A DNA stretch of 64,000 nt from Halalkalibaculum roseum (GTDB lineage Bacteria; Bacteroidota; Rhodothermia; Balneolales; Balneolaceae). The stretch spans positions 496,001 to 560,000 of the forward strand of contig NZ_JAALLT010000003.1 of assembly GCF_011059145.1 (NCBI RefSeq), in the 5' to 3' direction. Made by a program: the position numbers and the translations under genes. Below, piece after piece: positions 27,700 to 36,553 of the stretch (the first letter of the stretch is position 1; each line of letters starts with the position of its first letter). A model generated the notes under the pieces. The model was given only the letters and a program-made list of their open reading frames with translations. It was not told the origin of the DNA and did no database searches.

Positions 27700-30033
27700 A
27701 TGAGAGGTCTGACACATAACTTATCTTTTCGGACCTTTTTTACAATCGGGCCCTATGAAGATAACCATGCTTTTCAGGAACTCTTGGGATCCCTGGCCAA
27801 AAGAGGATTACTATTTGCAGGAATACTTGGAATTATAATTGTTACGATATTTGTATTCAGCCATACCGTATTCCTAAACAAAACAATAGTTTGGTATTAT
27901 TCGGGTTCGAAGGCAGTAGATAAAATCATGTTCATTGATAAGCTGGTTTTAGTATCAATCAGTCTCTTCTTAATTCTCCTTTCAAAGTCTTCAATAACCC
28001 TATTCTGGAGTCGTCTGGTATTGTCGGTTATCGTCTGGTTTGCCACTCTTATCATACTGATTGAAGATATTGCATCAAATGATACTTCCTTTTCAGCAGC
28101 CTATATTATTGTAGGACTTATTATTGCTATAGGAACCATACCATTTAAAGGTTGGCAAATATTAAGTCTTTGTTTGCTTGTTATTTTGACCACGATCATT
28201 ACCATACGCACAGCTCGTTTTTGGTTCAGTATGGCTGCCGTTGAACCGGAGCCTCATCAAGTTGTCTATCTTTATATCGTAACTTTACTTCTTACCGGTC
28301 TATCTTCCCATATTTACCTCAACCGTTATGACCAGTTTTTGGCTCAGATGAAAGCCAAAGAGTTAAGCGATAAACTCAAAGAACGATCAGAAGTTCTTCA
28401 AAAAATGAAAATGAAATCAGATAACCAAGCTGCTGAACTACGTAAAAATGAAGAACTGAAAAATAGTTTTTTCACCAATATAAGTCATGAACTCCGCACT
28501 CCTTTGACCCTGATTATGGGTCCTCTGAAAGACTATCTCAAAAGTTCTAGCAGTAACTTTAATGAGGTATTTCAGCCCGAGGTTATCGAATTGATGTATA
28601 AAAATACCGACAGGCTACATAATCTGATTAATCAATTACTGGATCTATCCAAAATTGAAGCCGGTGAAATTAAGCTGAACCCGGAAGAAATCGATTTAGC
28701 AGATTGGATACCGGAAGTCGTAGAGGTATTTAAACCGGCTGCCAAAGCAAAGAATCTCACTATCACCTGCATTATTCAGGGTAAGAATCTTGATATTCAA
28801 ATTGATTCGGAACAATTGCAGCGTGTAATTAGCAACCTATTATCAAATGCCATAAAGTTTACACCGCAGGGAGGCAGCATTAGTGTTTCAGTCTTAAGGA
28901 CAAAGGAATTGGATAGAGAGTACCAGATCCGGATCTCAGATACTGGACTTGGCATTTCCGAAGATGACCTGCCTAATATTTTTGATCGCTATTATCAGGT
29001 TTCGGGTGAACAGAACAGCATCAACCCGGGAACCGGTATAGGCCTGTCGCTGGTTAGAGAAATCATTCGCTTGCATGAAGGAGAAATCAAGGTAGAAAGT
29101 GAAAAAGGAAAAGGTACTACATTCACTATCAATTTATATAAAAATCCTGAGATTGAGAGCAGTTTGGATGATAGTCCTGCCCTAAGTATAACAGATAGTG
29201 AATGGATCTTACCGGAAGAATCGAATGATGAGGTTTTTGAAGAATATGAGCCGGAATCTATAAAAAGCCGACCTTTATTACTTCTGATCGATGACAATTT
29301 AGATGTGCTAAAATATTTACGGATGCATCTGGAAAAAAGATATCAGGTAATTGCACAGACAGCAAGTAATGAAGCTTTAAAAGTCCTTGAGCGTGAACCT
29401 GTTGATCTTGTGATTTCAGATGTGATGATGCCAGCACCTGATGGTTTCGAACTATGTGACATAATTAAGAAGCATCCAGATTGGAGTGAAATACCTGTGA
29501 TTTTACTAACGGCCAGGGCTGACCAGGAAAGCAAAATTGAAGGATTGGAACAGGGAGCCGACGATTATCTTAACAAGCCGTTCAGTGCAACAGAGCTAAT
29601 GATTAGAATTGAAAACTTGATTGAGATTAGAAGATTTCTTCGGAATAAATACCGTAAAGAGATACGACTCAAAGGAAGTGAAATTGAAGTAACCTCCGAG
29701 GATGCAAGATTTCTTGAAGGTGTGCAGGAAGTTGTAGAAAATCATATGCACCATAGTAATTTTGGAGTAGACTGGCTGGCAAGTGAAGTCAATCTGAGTG
29801 CACGTCAACTGCAACGAAAGATAAAAGCAACTACAAACCTCTCTGCAGGTGGCTATATTCGGATGTTACGTTTGGAACGTGCCCGCCAGCTGCTATCTCA
29901 GGAGTGGGGAAATATTTCTGAGATATCAGATAAGGTGGGATTCCAAAACAGAAAATATTTTTCGCGTCTGTTTAAGCAGACATTTGATGAAACTCCAACG
30001 GATTTCATTCAGAATAATCATTCAGATCAATAG
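27700..30033 (+). CDS. Hybrid sensor kinase / response regulator with AraC-type DNA-binding domain
   Basis: This 777-residue protein places a whole two-component pathway in one chain. An N-terminal membrane domain of six to seven helices (33-208) is followed by a coiled coil (215-250), HisKA with His263 in FFTNISHELRTPLT, HATPase (365-480, with NLLSNAIKFTP and SDTGLGISEDD), a receiver (525-640) with Asp574 in ISDVMMP, and a C-terminal HTH_18/AraC domain (about 675-775). Unlike the common SusR-like hybrids there is no large periplasmic sensor; the signal is probably sensed in or near the membrane. A 21-bp-spaced direct repeat about 0.8 kb downstream is a candidate target. Confidence 0.93.
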   Translation: MRGLTHNLSFRTFFTIGPYEDNHAFQELLGSLAKRGLLFAGILGIIIVTIFVFSHTVFLNKTIVWYYSGSKAVDKIMFIDKLVLVSISLFLILLSKSSITLFWSRLVLSVIVWFATLIILIEDIASNDTSFSAAYIIVGLIIAIGTIPFKGWQILSLCLLVILTTIITIRTARFWFSMAAVEPEPHQVVYLYIVTLLLTGLSSHIYLNRYDQFLAQMKAKELSDKLKERSEVLQKMKMKSDNQAAELRKNEELKNSFFTNISHELRTPLTLIMGPLKDYLKSSSSNFNEVFQPEVIELMYKNTDRLHNLINQLLDLSKIEAGEIKLNPEEIDLADWIPEVVEVFKPAAKAKNLTITCIIQGKNLDIQIDSEQLQRVISNLLSNAIKFTPQGGSISVSVLRTKELDREYQIRISDTGLGISEDDLPNIFDRYYQVSGEQNSINPGTGIGLSLVREIIRLHEGEIKVESEKGKGTTFTINLYKNPEIESSLDDSPALSITDSEWILPEESNDEVFEEYEPESIKSRPLLLLIDDNLDVLKYLRMHLEKRYQVIAQTASNEALKVLEREPVDLVISDVMMPAPDGFELCDIIKKHPDWSEIPVILLTARADQESKIEGLEQGADDYLNKPFSATELMIRIENLIEIRRFLRNKYRKEIRLKGSEIEVTSEDARFLEGVQEVVENHMHHSNFGVDWLASEVNLSARQLQRKIKATTNLSAGGYIRMLRLERARQLLSQEWGNISEISDKVGFQNRKYFSRLFKQTFDETPTDFIQNNHSDQ

Positions 30034-30041
30034 TTTAGTAA

Positions 30042-30704
30042 TCACCAACCGCCAATATCATAGGAAAAGTTAGAGTAACTGATTATCAAGAGAGCCGCAT
30101 CCACTGCCAAGCCAAATGTACCAAGGACAAACTTATTATTTGTTTTTTGATTATTTATATGATTTAAAATACCCAGAGGCGCTCTATAGATGTTTCCATC
30201 CTTTTCATAAAGAAGTATTAAATTCTCTGACTCCGGAATCTCTGTCATAATTTTCCCATTCTTTAATCCAATCTTCTTTACAGCATCTAAAGACAAATAC
30301 TTAATTTGATTGAATTCGTTTTCTTGAATCATAAATTGATAGGAGTCATTTGATTTCTGTATACCAGAGAATGTTCCTTTGATATTTCCTGAGGCGTCGC
30401 TATCAAAAAATATAGTAACCTCATCGCCAATAACCGGCAATTGCTGTTCCTTTGACGTAGTCTCTACACTATTGGTCATAAAAGTATCATTCCTAGAATT
30501 TTCCATTCGGTAAGCTATTCCGCGATACCTCGCTTTTATATTCTTGCCGTCTACAAACTCAAGAGTAATTTTCTGATTATTCGATAGTATTCTATCAACT
30601 TTTTTTCTATTTGCAGAGTCAATTGCGGTACCGGTTCCTAAGCCGACCAAAGAACAACCGGTCAGTAAAAACGTGTATAAGATGATAAATGCTAAGGTTT
30701 TCAT
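30042..30704 (-). CDS. Lipoprotein of unknown function
   Basis: I do not recognise the family. I chose the ATG at 30704 because it gives a lipoprotein signal (MKTLAFIILYTFLLTGCSLVG, lipid Cys at 17) and has AAGGAGGGATAGT just upstream, an unusually good Shine-Dalgarno for this genome. The longer frame to 30809 adds 35 basic residues that would destroy the signal. The mature part of about 204 residues looks beta-rich with two small barrel-like repeats (KITLEFVDGKNIKARYRGIAY). A helix near the C-terminus (GTFGLAVDAALLIISY) may be membrane-active. It converges on the hybrid kinase gene. Confidence 0.8.
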   Translation of the reverse strand: MKTLAFIILYTFLLTGCSLVGLGTGTAIDSANRKKVDRILSNNQKITLEFVDGKNIKARYRGIAYRMENSRNDTFMTNSVETTSKEQQLPVIGDEVTIFFDSDASGNIKGTFSGIQKSNDSYQFMIQENEFNQIKYLSLDAVKKIGLKNGKIMTEIPESENLILLYEKDGNIYRAPLGILNHINNQKTNNKFVLGTFGLAVDAALLIISYSNFSYDIGGW

Positions 30705-30792
30705 ACTATCCCTCCTTCTTATTCTTAATTGTCGCACTTTTAAACAGGCCATTGATATAATTAACCTGAGTAGATATAGTAGGGAGGTTAAA

Positions 30793-30838
30793 GGTCTCAA
30801 AACTGACATTTCAGGTCACAAAAGTTGACACCGACATT
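30793..30838. promoter_or_regulatory. 21-bp-spaced imperfect direct repeat upstream of the lipoprotein
   Basis: GGTCTCAAAACTGACATT begins at 30793, and GGTCACAAAAGTTGACACCGACATT begins at 30814. The two copies start exactly 21 bases apart, about two helical turns, the spacing that AraC-family proteins often use for two half-sites. The site lies about 90-135 bases upstream of the lipoprotein ATG on -. Confidence 0.45.
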
Positions 30839-30949
30839 GAAAACCCGGGAAAATGACTTGGTTATATTTGCTCTCCTGTTCCGATATAATTCTTAATTGA
30901 AATGGCCTTATCTGTAAATATTAGAATTTATATTAAGAACTTGTAATGT

Positions 30950-31049
30950 TTGTAAAATAGAAGTATATATCTTCTGTAGATAACGAGTAATCCTTTAATG
31001 GTTACTTGTCCTTTTGCCCCGGTTATTGGAGTAGCCGGGGCCTTTTAAT
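30950..31049 (+). ncRNA. Candidate small RNA ending in an intrinsic terminator
   Basis: No coding frame covers this stretch, yet three hairpins follow in order: AGAAG/CTTCT (30959-30975), AGTAATC/GGTTACT (30986-31006), and GCCCCGG/CCGGGGC (31016-31041) followed by CTTTTAA. A terminator with no gene in front suggests a short transcript. The 5' end is a guess. It could also be the 3' end of a leader or a relic. Confidence 0.45.
31016..31046 (+). terminator. Intrinsic terminator, GCCCCGG stem
   Basis: A seven-pair GC stem (31016-31022 with 31035-31041) is followed by CTTTT. It resembles the terminator at 31666-31697 in its stem sequence and in the preceding small hairpin. Confidence 0.7.
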
Positions 31050-31386
31050 AGCTGCTGGTTTTATGACCTATCCAAAGCAATTCAGCCAAAAGGCTTTCTG
31101 ATAGATCACTCGCCTACGGTTTGCTCCTTCCCAAATCAATGAGTTCATCTGTCAAGAGTTGGTAGTCTGAGTAGTAGTTAAATCTTCTTTTGATGATAAT
31201 TGTATGATGAGAAGTCACCATTGCCTATTTTGGCTTAGTTTATATGGGTTTTGAAGTTTGTCTTCTATCATGCTTGGACCCCGGTTAATCATGTAACCAT
31301 ATCCCATTTCAGCAGTCTAATAGTACCTACTGAAAAGTGCACAAGCATTTATTAATAAATATCAGTCTACAAATTAATGTTTTACT
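31047..31386. other. 340-base gap, no gene recognised
   Basis: This lies between the candidate small RNA and the small protein at 31387. No start-to-stop frame of useful length and no clear promoter are visible. Confidence 0.35.
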
Positions 31387-31608
31387 ATGGATGATTCCGG
31401 TAGTTCTCTGCCCCCTGAATGGAAAAAATTAAAAGTCCCGAACTTTTACTCCTATAAGGAGATCATAGTTAAACGTATTGATCATAAAAGTGGAGAGATT
31501 GAGCTGGTTGCAAGAGATTTCTTAGGGAAACCATGCAGATGTACTGCTCAACAGCTTGTCAGTGCAATGAAAAAAATGGAAGAAAGGTTAACTGTCACAG
31601 AACGTTGA
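31387..31608 (+). CDS. Small basic protein of unknown function
   Basis: This 73-residue frame (MDDSGSSLPPEWKK start, EERLTVTER end) has no signal peptide or membrane helix. KEIIVKRIDHKSGEIELVARDFLG reads as two or three beta strands, and QQLVSAMKKMEERL as a helix. I know no family for it. Support for a real gene comes from its plausible composition and a strong terminator 58 bases after its stop. It stands alone, convergent with the next gene. Confidence 0.55.
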   Translation: MDDSGSSLPPEWKKLKVPNFYSYKEIIVKRIDHKSGEIELVARDFLGKPCRCTAQQLVSAMKKMEERLTVTER

Positions 31609-31665
31609 CATACCAATCTATACTATGGAGTGAGAATACATAGGCGATCTTCGCCTTTGTATTTG

Positions 31666-31697
31666 CCCCGGCTGTATTAATCTCAGCCGGGGTTTTT
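31666..31697 (+). terminator. Intrinsic terminator after the small protein gene
   Basis: CCCCGGCTG (31666-31674) pairs perfectly with CAGCCGGGG (31684-31692), followed by TTTTT. Just upstream AGGCGA/TCGCCT (31642-31656) makes a second short hairpin. Confidence 0.88.
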
Positions 31698-31760
31698 AAC
31701 TTTTTAGAATGGTTAATTTTAAGTGTAACTGTGAAGTATCCCTTTAAAACTAACGGATCA

Positions 31761-32345
31761 TTACATATTTGCCCGTCCGGCATTATGCTTTGGCATGGGT
31801 ACCATAATGTGAACATAGGGCGTGTTTTTCCACATAACCCAGGGACCACCCAGATCAGGTTTATCCGGCAGACCTTTCAGCATACTTGCATCAGGCACTA
31901 TAATCATTAGGTGAGGTACGGCATCCGTGATCCATTCATTATCGGGTGTGGGAGCTGTTGCATAAGGGTCAACATTACTTTCTGCTGAACCTCCCTGCAG
32001 CATATAGCCGAAACCCATGGTACTTATTTCTAAATCTTTCTTGTTCATCCAGGCATCAGCCCACTTCATCCATGGTTCATCCAGACACATGGGATCGTTG
32101 CCTGATGTAGCCGGCATATCGGGCAGACAGGTATAGCCATTGTTTCCCTCTTTCAGCAATACCATTTCTCCCCCTTCCTGTTGAGGCCAATCCATAATAG
32201 TGGCATTCTCGGAAACTGAAGCGGGTGCCGCACTTTGGGCGCTATTAATCTTGGCCTGTTTGCTTTTATTCGTTGAAGATTGAGCCTGTAATGTACCGGC
32301 AGCAACGAAACATACGAGTAGTAGTGAAGTTGTGATCTTTTTCAT
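31761..32345 (-). CDS. Secreted protein of unknown function with a Cys-Pro-Asp motif region
   Basis: The 194-residue protein has a signal peptide (MKKITTSLLLVCFVAAGTLQAQ) and a Ser/Ala-rich linker, then a compact domain with YTCLPDMPATSGNDPMC, two Cys residues that may pair or bind metal. Later segments (WMKWADAWMNKK, GFGYMLQGG, HLMIIVPD, GPWVMWKNTPYVHIMVPMP) look like a small conserved fold. I believe similar secreted proteins occur in other bacteria, but I cannot name a characterised member. It lies alone between the small-protein terminator and a GNAT gene. Confidence 0.75.
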   Translation of the reverse strand: MKKITTSLLLVCFVAAGTLQAQSSTNKSKQAKINSAQSAAPASVSENATIMDWPQQEGGEMVLLKEGNNGYTCLPDMPATSGNDPMCLDEPWMKWADAWMNKKDLEISTMGFGYMLQGGSAESNVDPYATAPTPDNEWITDAVPHLMIIVPDASMLKGLPDKPDLGGPWVMWKNTPYVHIMVPMPKHNAGRANM

Positions 32346-32513
32346 ATCTCATCCCGTTTTTTTTAATGTTCGGGGTGACCGACTGAGTGACAGCAAATGA
32401 GATATAATATCTAAGTAGCCTTTTTATCTATTAAATATCAACTGTTTATCTGTAAATATGTTCCCTAAGCATATTGATTTTAATAAATCGTTAAGTGCCG
32501 AAAAACATAAGAA

Positions 32514-33656
32514 CTAGAATTCCCACTTGTAGGTCCGATGTGTTTTGTGATGATGACAGCCCAAAGCTTCCAGGCTTCGCTGCATCAGCCAGTTCTTCTC
32601 ACTCACCCAGGCTCCTTCCAGGTATTCCAGACTGGGAGCGGCGGCATGTGTATATTCAATCCCTCGAATAAATGTTAAGGCTTCCAGTCCCATTTTCCTG
32701 TATTGCGGGCGGGTACCGAACACGAGTGTGCGCAGGTGCCGGGCACGCCTTTTGAACCAGAGCAATTTTGGGTAGTGCCACCATTTTAGCCTCCCACCCG
32801 TTTCCTTGGATACCTCATTCAGATCCGGAACACAGACGATAAATGATGCCGGTTCACCGTCTACAAAAGCCAGTAAAACACTATCGGGTATCATAACAGG
32901 TTTAAGTTTTTTTACCATGGCTTCCACGGTATCACGGGTGAGTTCTGTAAATTCTTCTTCGCGTTCAACTATTTCCTGGTCGCTCCATGCGTCGTTATAT
33001 ATGGTACGTATGTATTCAGCATCCCGGTAGATATTTTTCATATCGATGGGACGAAGTTCTACACCCGGTCGACTTTCAATACGATCGGTAATCTTTACCA
33101 TCCGTTCCGGAAGAGGCTTATCAAAACGGCGTTTGTAACTCCAGTGATCGTCCAGCTTTTGAGCGCCGGTCTCTTCAAGCAATTCCTTGTAGTAAGGTGG
33201 GTGATAAAACATGCCGTAGATAGGCGGTTCGTCGTAATTTTCTACCAACAGTCCCCAGTACATATCATTTTCACCAAAGTTGATTGGTCCACGCATAGCG
33301 CTGTAGCCCCTATCAGCATGCCATTCTCCGGCAAATTCAATAATCTTTTGGGCAAGTTTCTGATCCTCTTCCATCTCAAGGAAACCAATCCCCCCCATTT
33401 TGGGCTCCAGCACTTCATCACGCTCCGGCGTATTCATCAGTGCAAAACGAGCCACCACCCTGCCGTCTTTATGTACCAGGAAACGCTCACACTCACCCTT
33501 GTCGAAAAAATCATTCTTCTCAGGATCAAATATATTCTCTATCTCAAAACGAAATGGCGGAGCCCACGCGGGATAATCTTTATAGATTCTGAAGGGGAGC
33601 TCATGAAAAGCATCTATATCATTCTGGGATTCTACTTTGGTGACATGTATTTCCAT
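32514..33656 (-). CDS. Large GNAT-like acetyltransferase (YghO-like)
   Basis: This 380-residue protein is longer than single-domain GNATs. The N-terminal half has FRIYKDYPAWAPPFRFE, ERFLVHKDGRVVARFALM and RGPINFGENDMYWGLLVENY, and the C-terminal half carries the acyl-CoA segment RTLVFGTRPQYRKMGLEAL. It resembles the YghO-type uncharacterised N-acetyltransferases found in many phyla. The substrate is unknown. It is monocistronic, divergent from the 33852 gene, and starts with MEIHVTKVESQNDIDAFHEL. Confidence 0.75.
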   Translation of the reverse strand: MEIHVTKVESQNDIDAFHELPFRIYKDYPAWAPPFRFEIENIFDPEKNDFFDKGECERFLVHKDGRVVARFALMNTPERDEVLEPKMGGIGFLEMEEDQKLAQKIIEFAGEWHADRGYSAMRGPINFGENDMYWGLLVENYDEPPIYGMFYHPPYYKELLEETGAQKLDDHWSYKRRFDKPLPERMVKITDRIESRPGVELRPIDMKNIYRDAEYIRTIYNDAWSDQEIVEREEEFTELTRDTVEAMVKKLKPVMIPDSVLLAFVDGEPASFIVCVPDLNEVSKETGGRLKWWHYPKLLWFKRRARHLRTLVFGTRPQYRKMGLEALTFIRGIEYTHAAAPSLEYLEGAWVSEKNWLMQRSLEALGCHHHKTHRTYKWEF

Positions 33657-33851
33657 TCCGTTCTGTTTATTTCAGGTGATTCATGAATTTAGGCAAACGG
33701 AGAATAAGCAATATCTGCAACTAGCCCAATTTTATATGGCTTACACCGGCTAATGACAAGAATGCAATTTTTCGCCCGAATAGAATAGATTTAATCCTCT
33801 ATAACACCTATTATTGGTACTTGTAATTAGATTTAAATAGCATTCAGTTTA

Positions 33852-34835
33852 GTGAGCGAAAGGAATAAAAAGTACCTCATCGTTTTTCTTTTATTCGGAA
33901 CCTGCCTTGCCAGCGCCTTTTTACTTCTACAGTCAACCGAATTCAGATCAAAAACCCTGACAAATCTGGCCGAAGCGGATTCTCTGCTGAACAACAGCTT
34001 CCGTACGTTTAATATATCTGAAAACCAGGTACGGGAAGATTTTGTAGAAGTAGATTCCGTAAACAAAAGAAAATTGTATCGTGTACGGGTTCCCGATGGG
34101 TTTTCGAAGACCCAGCTCCATTACGAAATACATAATACCTTCAAGGATTACAGCGTTGACTCTCCGACAAGGGTTATTTTTCCGGACAAAGATTTTCACA
34201 TTCATCTGTTGAATAACCAGACGGTCTTTGCTACCGTCAAACTTCAAACGGACCCCGACTTGGTGCTTCAAAGAAGCTTTGGAAGTATACTGGTCGCTTT
34301 TGAATCAGAGCCTCCTGAATCCATACTCGAACAGATTAAAGCGATGGGTGAACCCATTTCTATCGTTATGATGATGGAAGATACCAAGCGCGCTTCTGAT
34401 ATATTTGAAATGCAGGAGGGACTGTTTTCCGACATATTGTTGTGGCTGAAAAACGAGAACGGGGAAAACATTCCCGGTAGCAACACCTCCCTGGGATGGC
34501 AAAAGCTTCAGAGCCTGCAGGAATATATTCCCAATGCCGATGTACTAAGTTTTCAAAAACTGGATGAATCGGATAACACCACCCTTATGCAGAATCTATC
34601 GGGAACTACTTTGAATTATATTGATGTAAGTGAAGCGAGCCTACTGCAGGACGATATGGGAAGGGCAGCTTTTAAGCAGGAACTGCAAAAATTTAGCCGA
34701 CAGGCACAGCGAGGGGAATATCCCATCGCTATTGTAATGGGTGACGGACGCTCTGTTGAATGGCTCCGGCAGGAACTTGCCGGTTTAAAGAAAAGAGGGC
34801 TACGTATTATACCCCCAAAGAAGAAACGCTTTTGA
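33852..34835 (+). CDS. Membrane-anchored protein of unknown function (possible degenerate polysaccharide deacetylase-like fold)
   Basis: The 327-residue protein starts at a GTG. An N-terminal membrane anchor (YLIVFLLFGTCLASAFLLL) is followed by a periplasmic region. The segment ILVAFESEPPESILEQIKAMGEPISIVMMMEDTKR weakly recalls the divergent polysaccharide deacetylase (YibQ-like) family, but the usual DDxG-type metal residues are absent. The C-terminus ends in a basic tail (PPKKKRF). It is followed after three bases by the lipase gene, so the two are co-translated. I do not assign a function. Confidence 0.7.
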   Translation: MSERNKKYLIVFLLFGTCLASAFLLLQSTEFRSKTLTNLAEADSLLNNSFRTFNISENQVREDFVEVDSVNKRKLYRVRVPDGFSKTQLHYEIHNTFKDYSVDSPTRVIFPDKDFHIHLLNNQTVFATVKLQTDPDLVLQRSFGSILVAFESEPPESILEQIKAMGEPISIVMMMEDTKRASDIFEMQEGLFSDILLWLKNENGENIPGSNTSLGWQKLQSLQEYIPNADVLSFQKLDESDNTTLMQNLSGTTLNYIDVSEASLLQDDMGRAAFKQELQKFSRQAQRGEYPIAIVMGDGRSVEWLRQELAGLKKRGLRIIPPKKKRF

Positions 34836-34838
34836 GAG

Positions 34839-35699
34839 ATGATTGAACAATTTGATACCAAGAAATGGCTTAAAAAATTACAGCTCAGTGAATTTCCGGA
34901 ACCGGAACACGTTGAGCTAAAATATCCGGTATTGCTCTGTCACGGATACGGGGCTATTGCTTCCCTCGTGAAGCCCTCGCCACTCTATGATGTAGCAATG
35001 TTCCTGAGAGCTCATAATATTCAGGCCTTTGCCCCGAATATTGTGCCCTACGCCACCATAGAAATCAGAGCTGAAAACTGGGTCCGTGTAATCAACCGTC
35101 TGTTTGACCAACTTTCCCATCAAAAGCTCAATATCATTGCACACAGTATGGCAGGTTTGGATATTCGCTATGCCCTTTCTAAAATGGACATAACCGATCA
35201 TGTGGCTTCTTTTACCACGATATCCACGCCCCACCGGGGTACCAGCCTGGCAGAGTTGAGTCTGAAGACTCCTGATGCTATAAAAGATAAGATGGCCGAC
35301 CTGCTCGACTGGATGGGTAACAGGGTCTATCCCGGAACCAAGAGCGACTCTGTAGGATCTGCAGAACAGCTTACCCGTAGTTATGTGAATGAACAGTTCA
35401 ATCCCAACATACCAGACGTAGACTCCATACCTTATTACTCTTTTAGCTCAGCTGTTGGAAAGGGAACGCCCCATCCCATCAAAGTAATCAGCCGCTACCA
35501 GAACAATTATATTTTCCAGCAGGAAGGAATCAACGACGGTATGGTGTCGGTAGAGAGTTCAATCTGGGGAGAACATTTCAAGACCTCAAATATATCTCAC
35601 CTGGAGCAGATGAATCTGCGGGTAAAAGACGACCGAACGACTCTTTTTGAATCTTTCTGGATGGATGTAGTAAGAACCCTGCAGGAGAAAGGGCACTAA
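34839..35699 (+). CDS. Alpha/beta-hydrolase, triacylglycerol lipase-like
   Basis: This 286-residue hydrolase carries the oxyanion segment PVLLCHGYG, the nucleophile elbow AHSMAGLD (Ser103) and STPHRGTSLAEL, typical of bacterial LipA/EstA-like lipases of family I. The acid is probably in NDGMVSVESSIWGEH, and the His follows in ISHLEQMN. There is no signal peptide, so it may be cytoplasmic or rely on the preceding membrane protein. Its gene starts three bases after the 33852 gene. Substrate length preference is unknown. Confidence 0.8.
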   Translation: MIEQFDTKKWLKKLQLSEFPEPEHVELKYPVLLCHGYGAIASLVKPSPLYDVAMFLRAHNIQAFAPNIVPYATIEIRAENWVRVINRLFDQLSHQKLNIIAHSMAGLDIRYALSKMDITDHVASFTTISTPHRGTSLAELSLKTPDAIKDKMADLLDWMGNRVYPGTKSDSVGSAEQLTRSYVNEQFNPNIPDVDSIPYYSFSSAVGKGTPHPIKVISRYQNNYIFQQEGINDGMVSVESSIWGEHFKTSNISHLEQMNLRVKDDRTTLFESFWMDVVRTLQEKGH

Positions 35700-35707
35700 C
35701 TTTGAAC

Positions 35708-35735
35708 ATAGAATACGGATCAATCCGTGTTCTAT
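35708..35735. terminator. Bidirectional hairpin between lipase and surE genes
   Basis: ATAGAATACGGAT (35708-35720) pairs with ATCCGTGTTCTAT (35723-35735), with one G-T pair and a very tight turn. The convergent genes stop on either side, which fits a shared terminator, although the T-run is short. Confidence 0.6.
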
Positions 35736-36499
35736 TACAGCTCGATGTCTTCGACGTTTTTCAGCAGGTTGTAGGCTGTCATATCATACTGAATAGGTGT
35801 AAGAGAAGCGAAACCCTTTTCCAGCACATTAATATCAATATCTTCACCCTCTTCCAAAAGCTCCAGCTTTCCGGTCAGCCAATAGTAAGATCGATTATTG
35901 GGATCTACCCTACCTTCAAACTCCTCAACATAACGGCTGTTGGCCTGTCTTGCCCATCTTATTCCTTTAAGCGGACCAGCGGGTACATTCAAATTAAGCG
36001 TAATGCCTTTAGGTAATCCCTGACTGAGTACGTAGCCTATTACCTTGCGCGCCGCATCCTTGGCACCGCTCAGGTCGGCATCCTCATCAAAATCGGTGCA
36101 GCTTATAGCAATGGAGGGATACCCCAGTATCGTGCCCTCCGTAGCCGCACTGACCGTACCGGAATAAAGTATATTTACACCGGCATTACTGCCATGATTA
36201 ATGCCGCTGACTACCAGGTCGGGTTTTCGCTTCATCAGTTGGTCGTGTCCCAGTTTTACCGAATCGGCCGGTGTTCCGGTAACCGCCTGACCGTTGAAAC
36301 GACCATCAATCTGAAATGATCGCGAACGCAACGGGGTAGATACCGTTATGGCGTGACCCACAGCACTTTGCTGTCTGTCGGGAGCAATGATATTTACATT
36401 CCCAAATTCATCTGCAACCGTTGCAAGTGCCCGGATGCCCTGAGAGAATATTCCATCATCGTTGCAAACCAGTATTTGCGGTTTTTCTGTTTGGCTCAT
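35735..36499 (-). CDS. surE: 5'/3'-nucleotidase SurE
   Basis: The 254-residue phosphatase hydrolyses nucleoside monophosphates and short polyphosphates. The family start ILVCNDDGIFSQGIRAL holds the metal-binding Asp pair. APDRQQSAVGHAIT, GTPADSVKLG and VSGINHGSNAGVNILYSGTVSAA follow in the normal order. It shares an intergenic gap containing an inverted heptamer array with panB upstream. Confidence 0.95.
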   Translation of the reverse strand: MSQTEKPQILVCNDDGIFSQGIRALATVADEFGNVNIIAPDRQQSAVGHAITVSTPLRSRSFQIDGRFNGQAVTGTPADSVKLGHDQLMKRKPDLVVSGINHGSNAGVNILYSGTVSAATEGTILGYPSIAISCTDFDEDADLSGAKDAARKVIGYVLSQGLPKGITLNLNVPAGPLKGIRWARQANSRYVEEFEGRVDPNNRSYYWLTGKLELLEEGEDIDINVLEKGFASLTPIQYDMTAYNLLKNVEDIEL

Positions 36500-36553
36500 C
36501 CTTTACTTTTAAATCTAGTATTCATTTCGGCTGTCTAATTCAACCACGGTCTT

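Noticed and set aside
30705-30809. Upstream start of the lipoprotein gene
   Set aside because: It adds 35 basic residues ahead of a clean lipoprotein signal; the ATG at 30704 has a strong Shine-Dalgarno.
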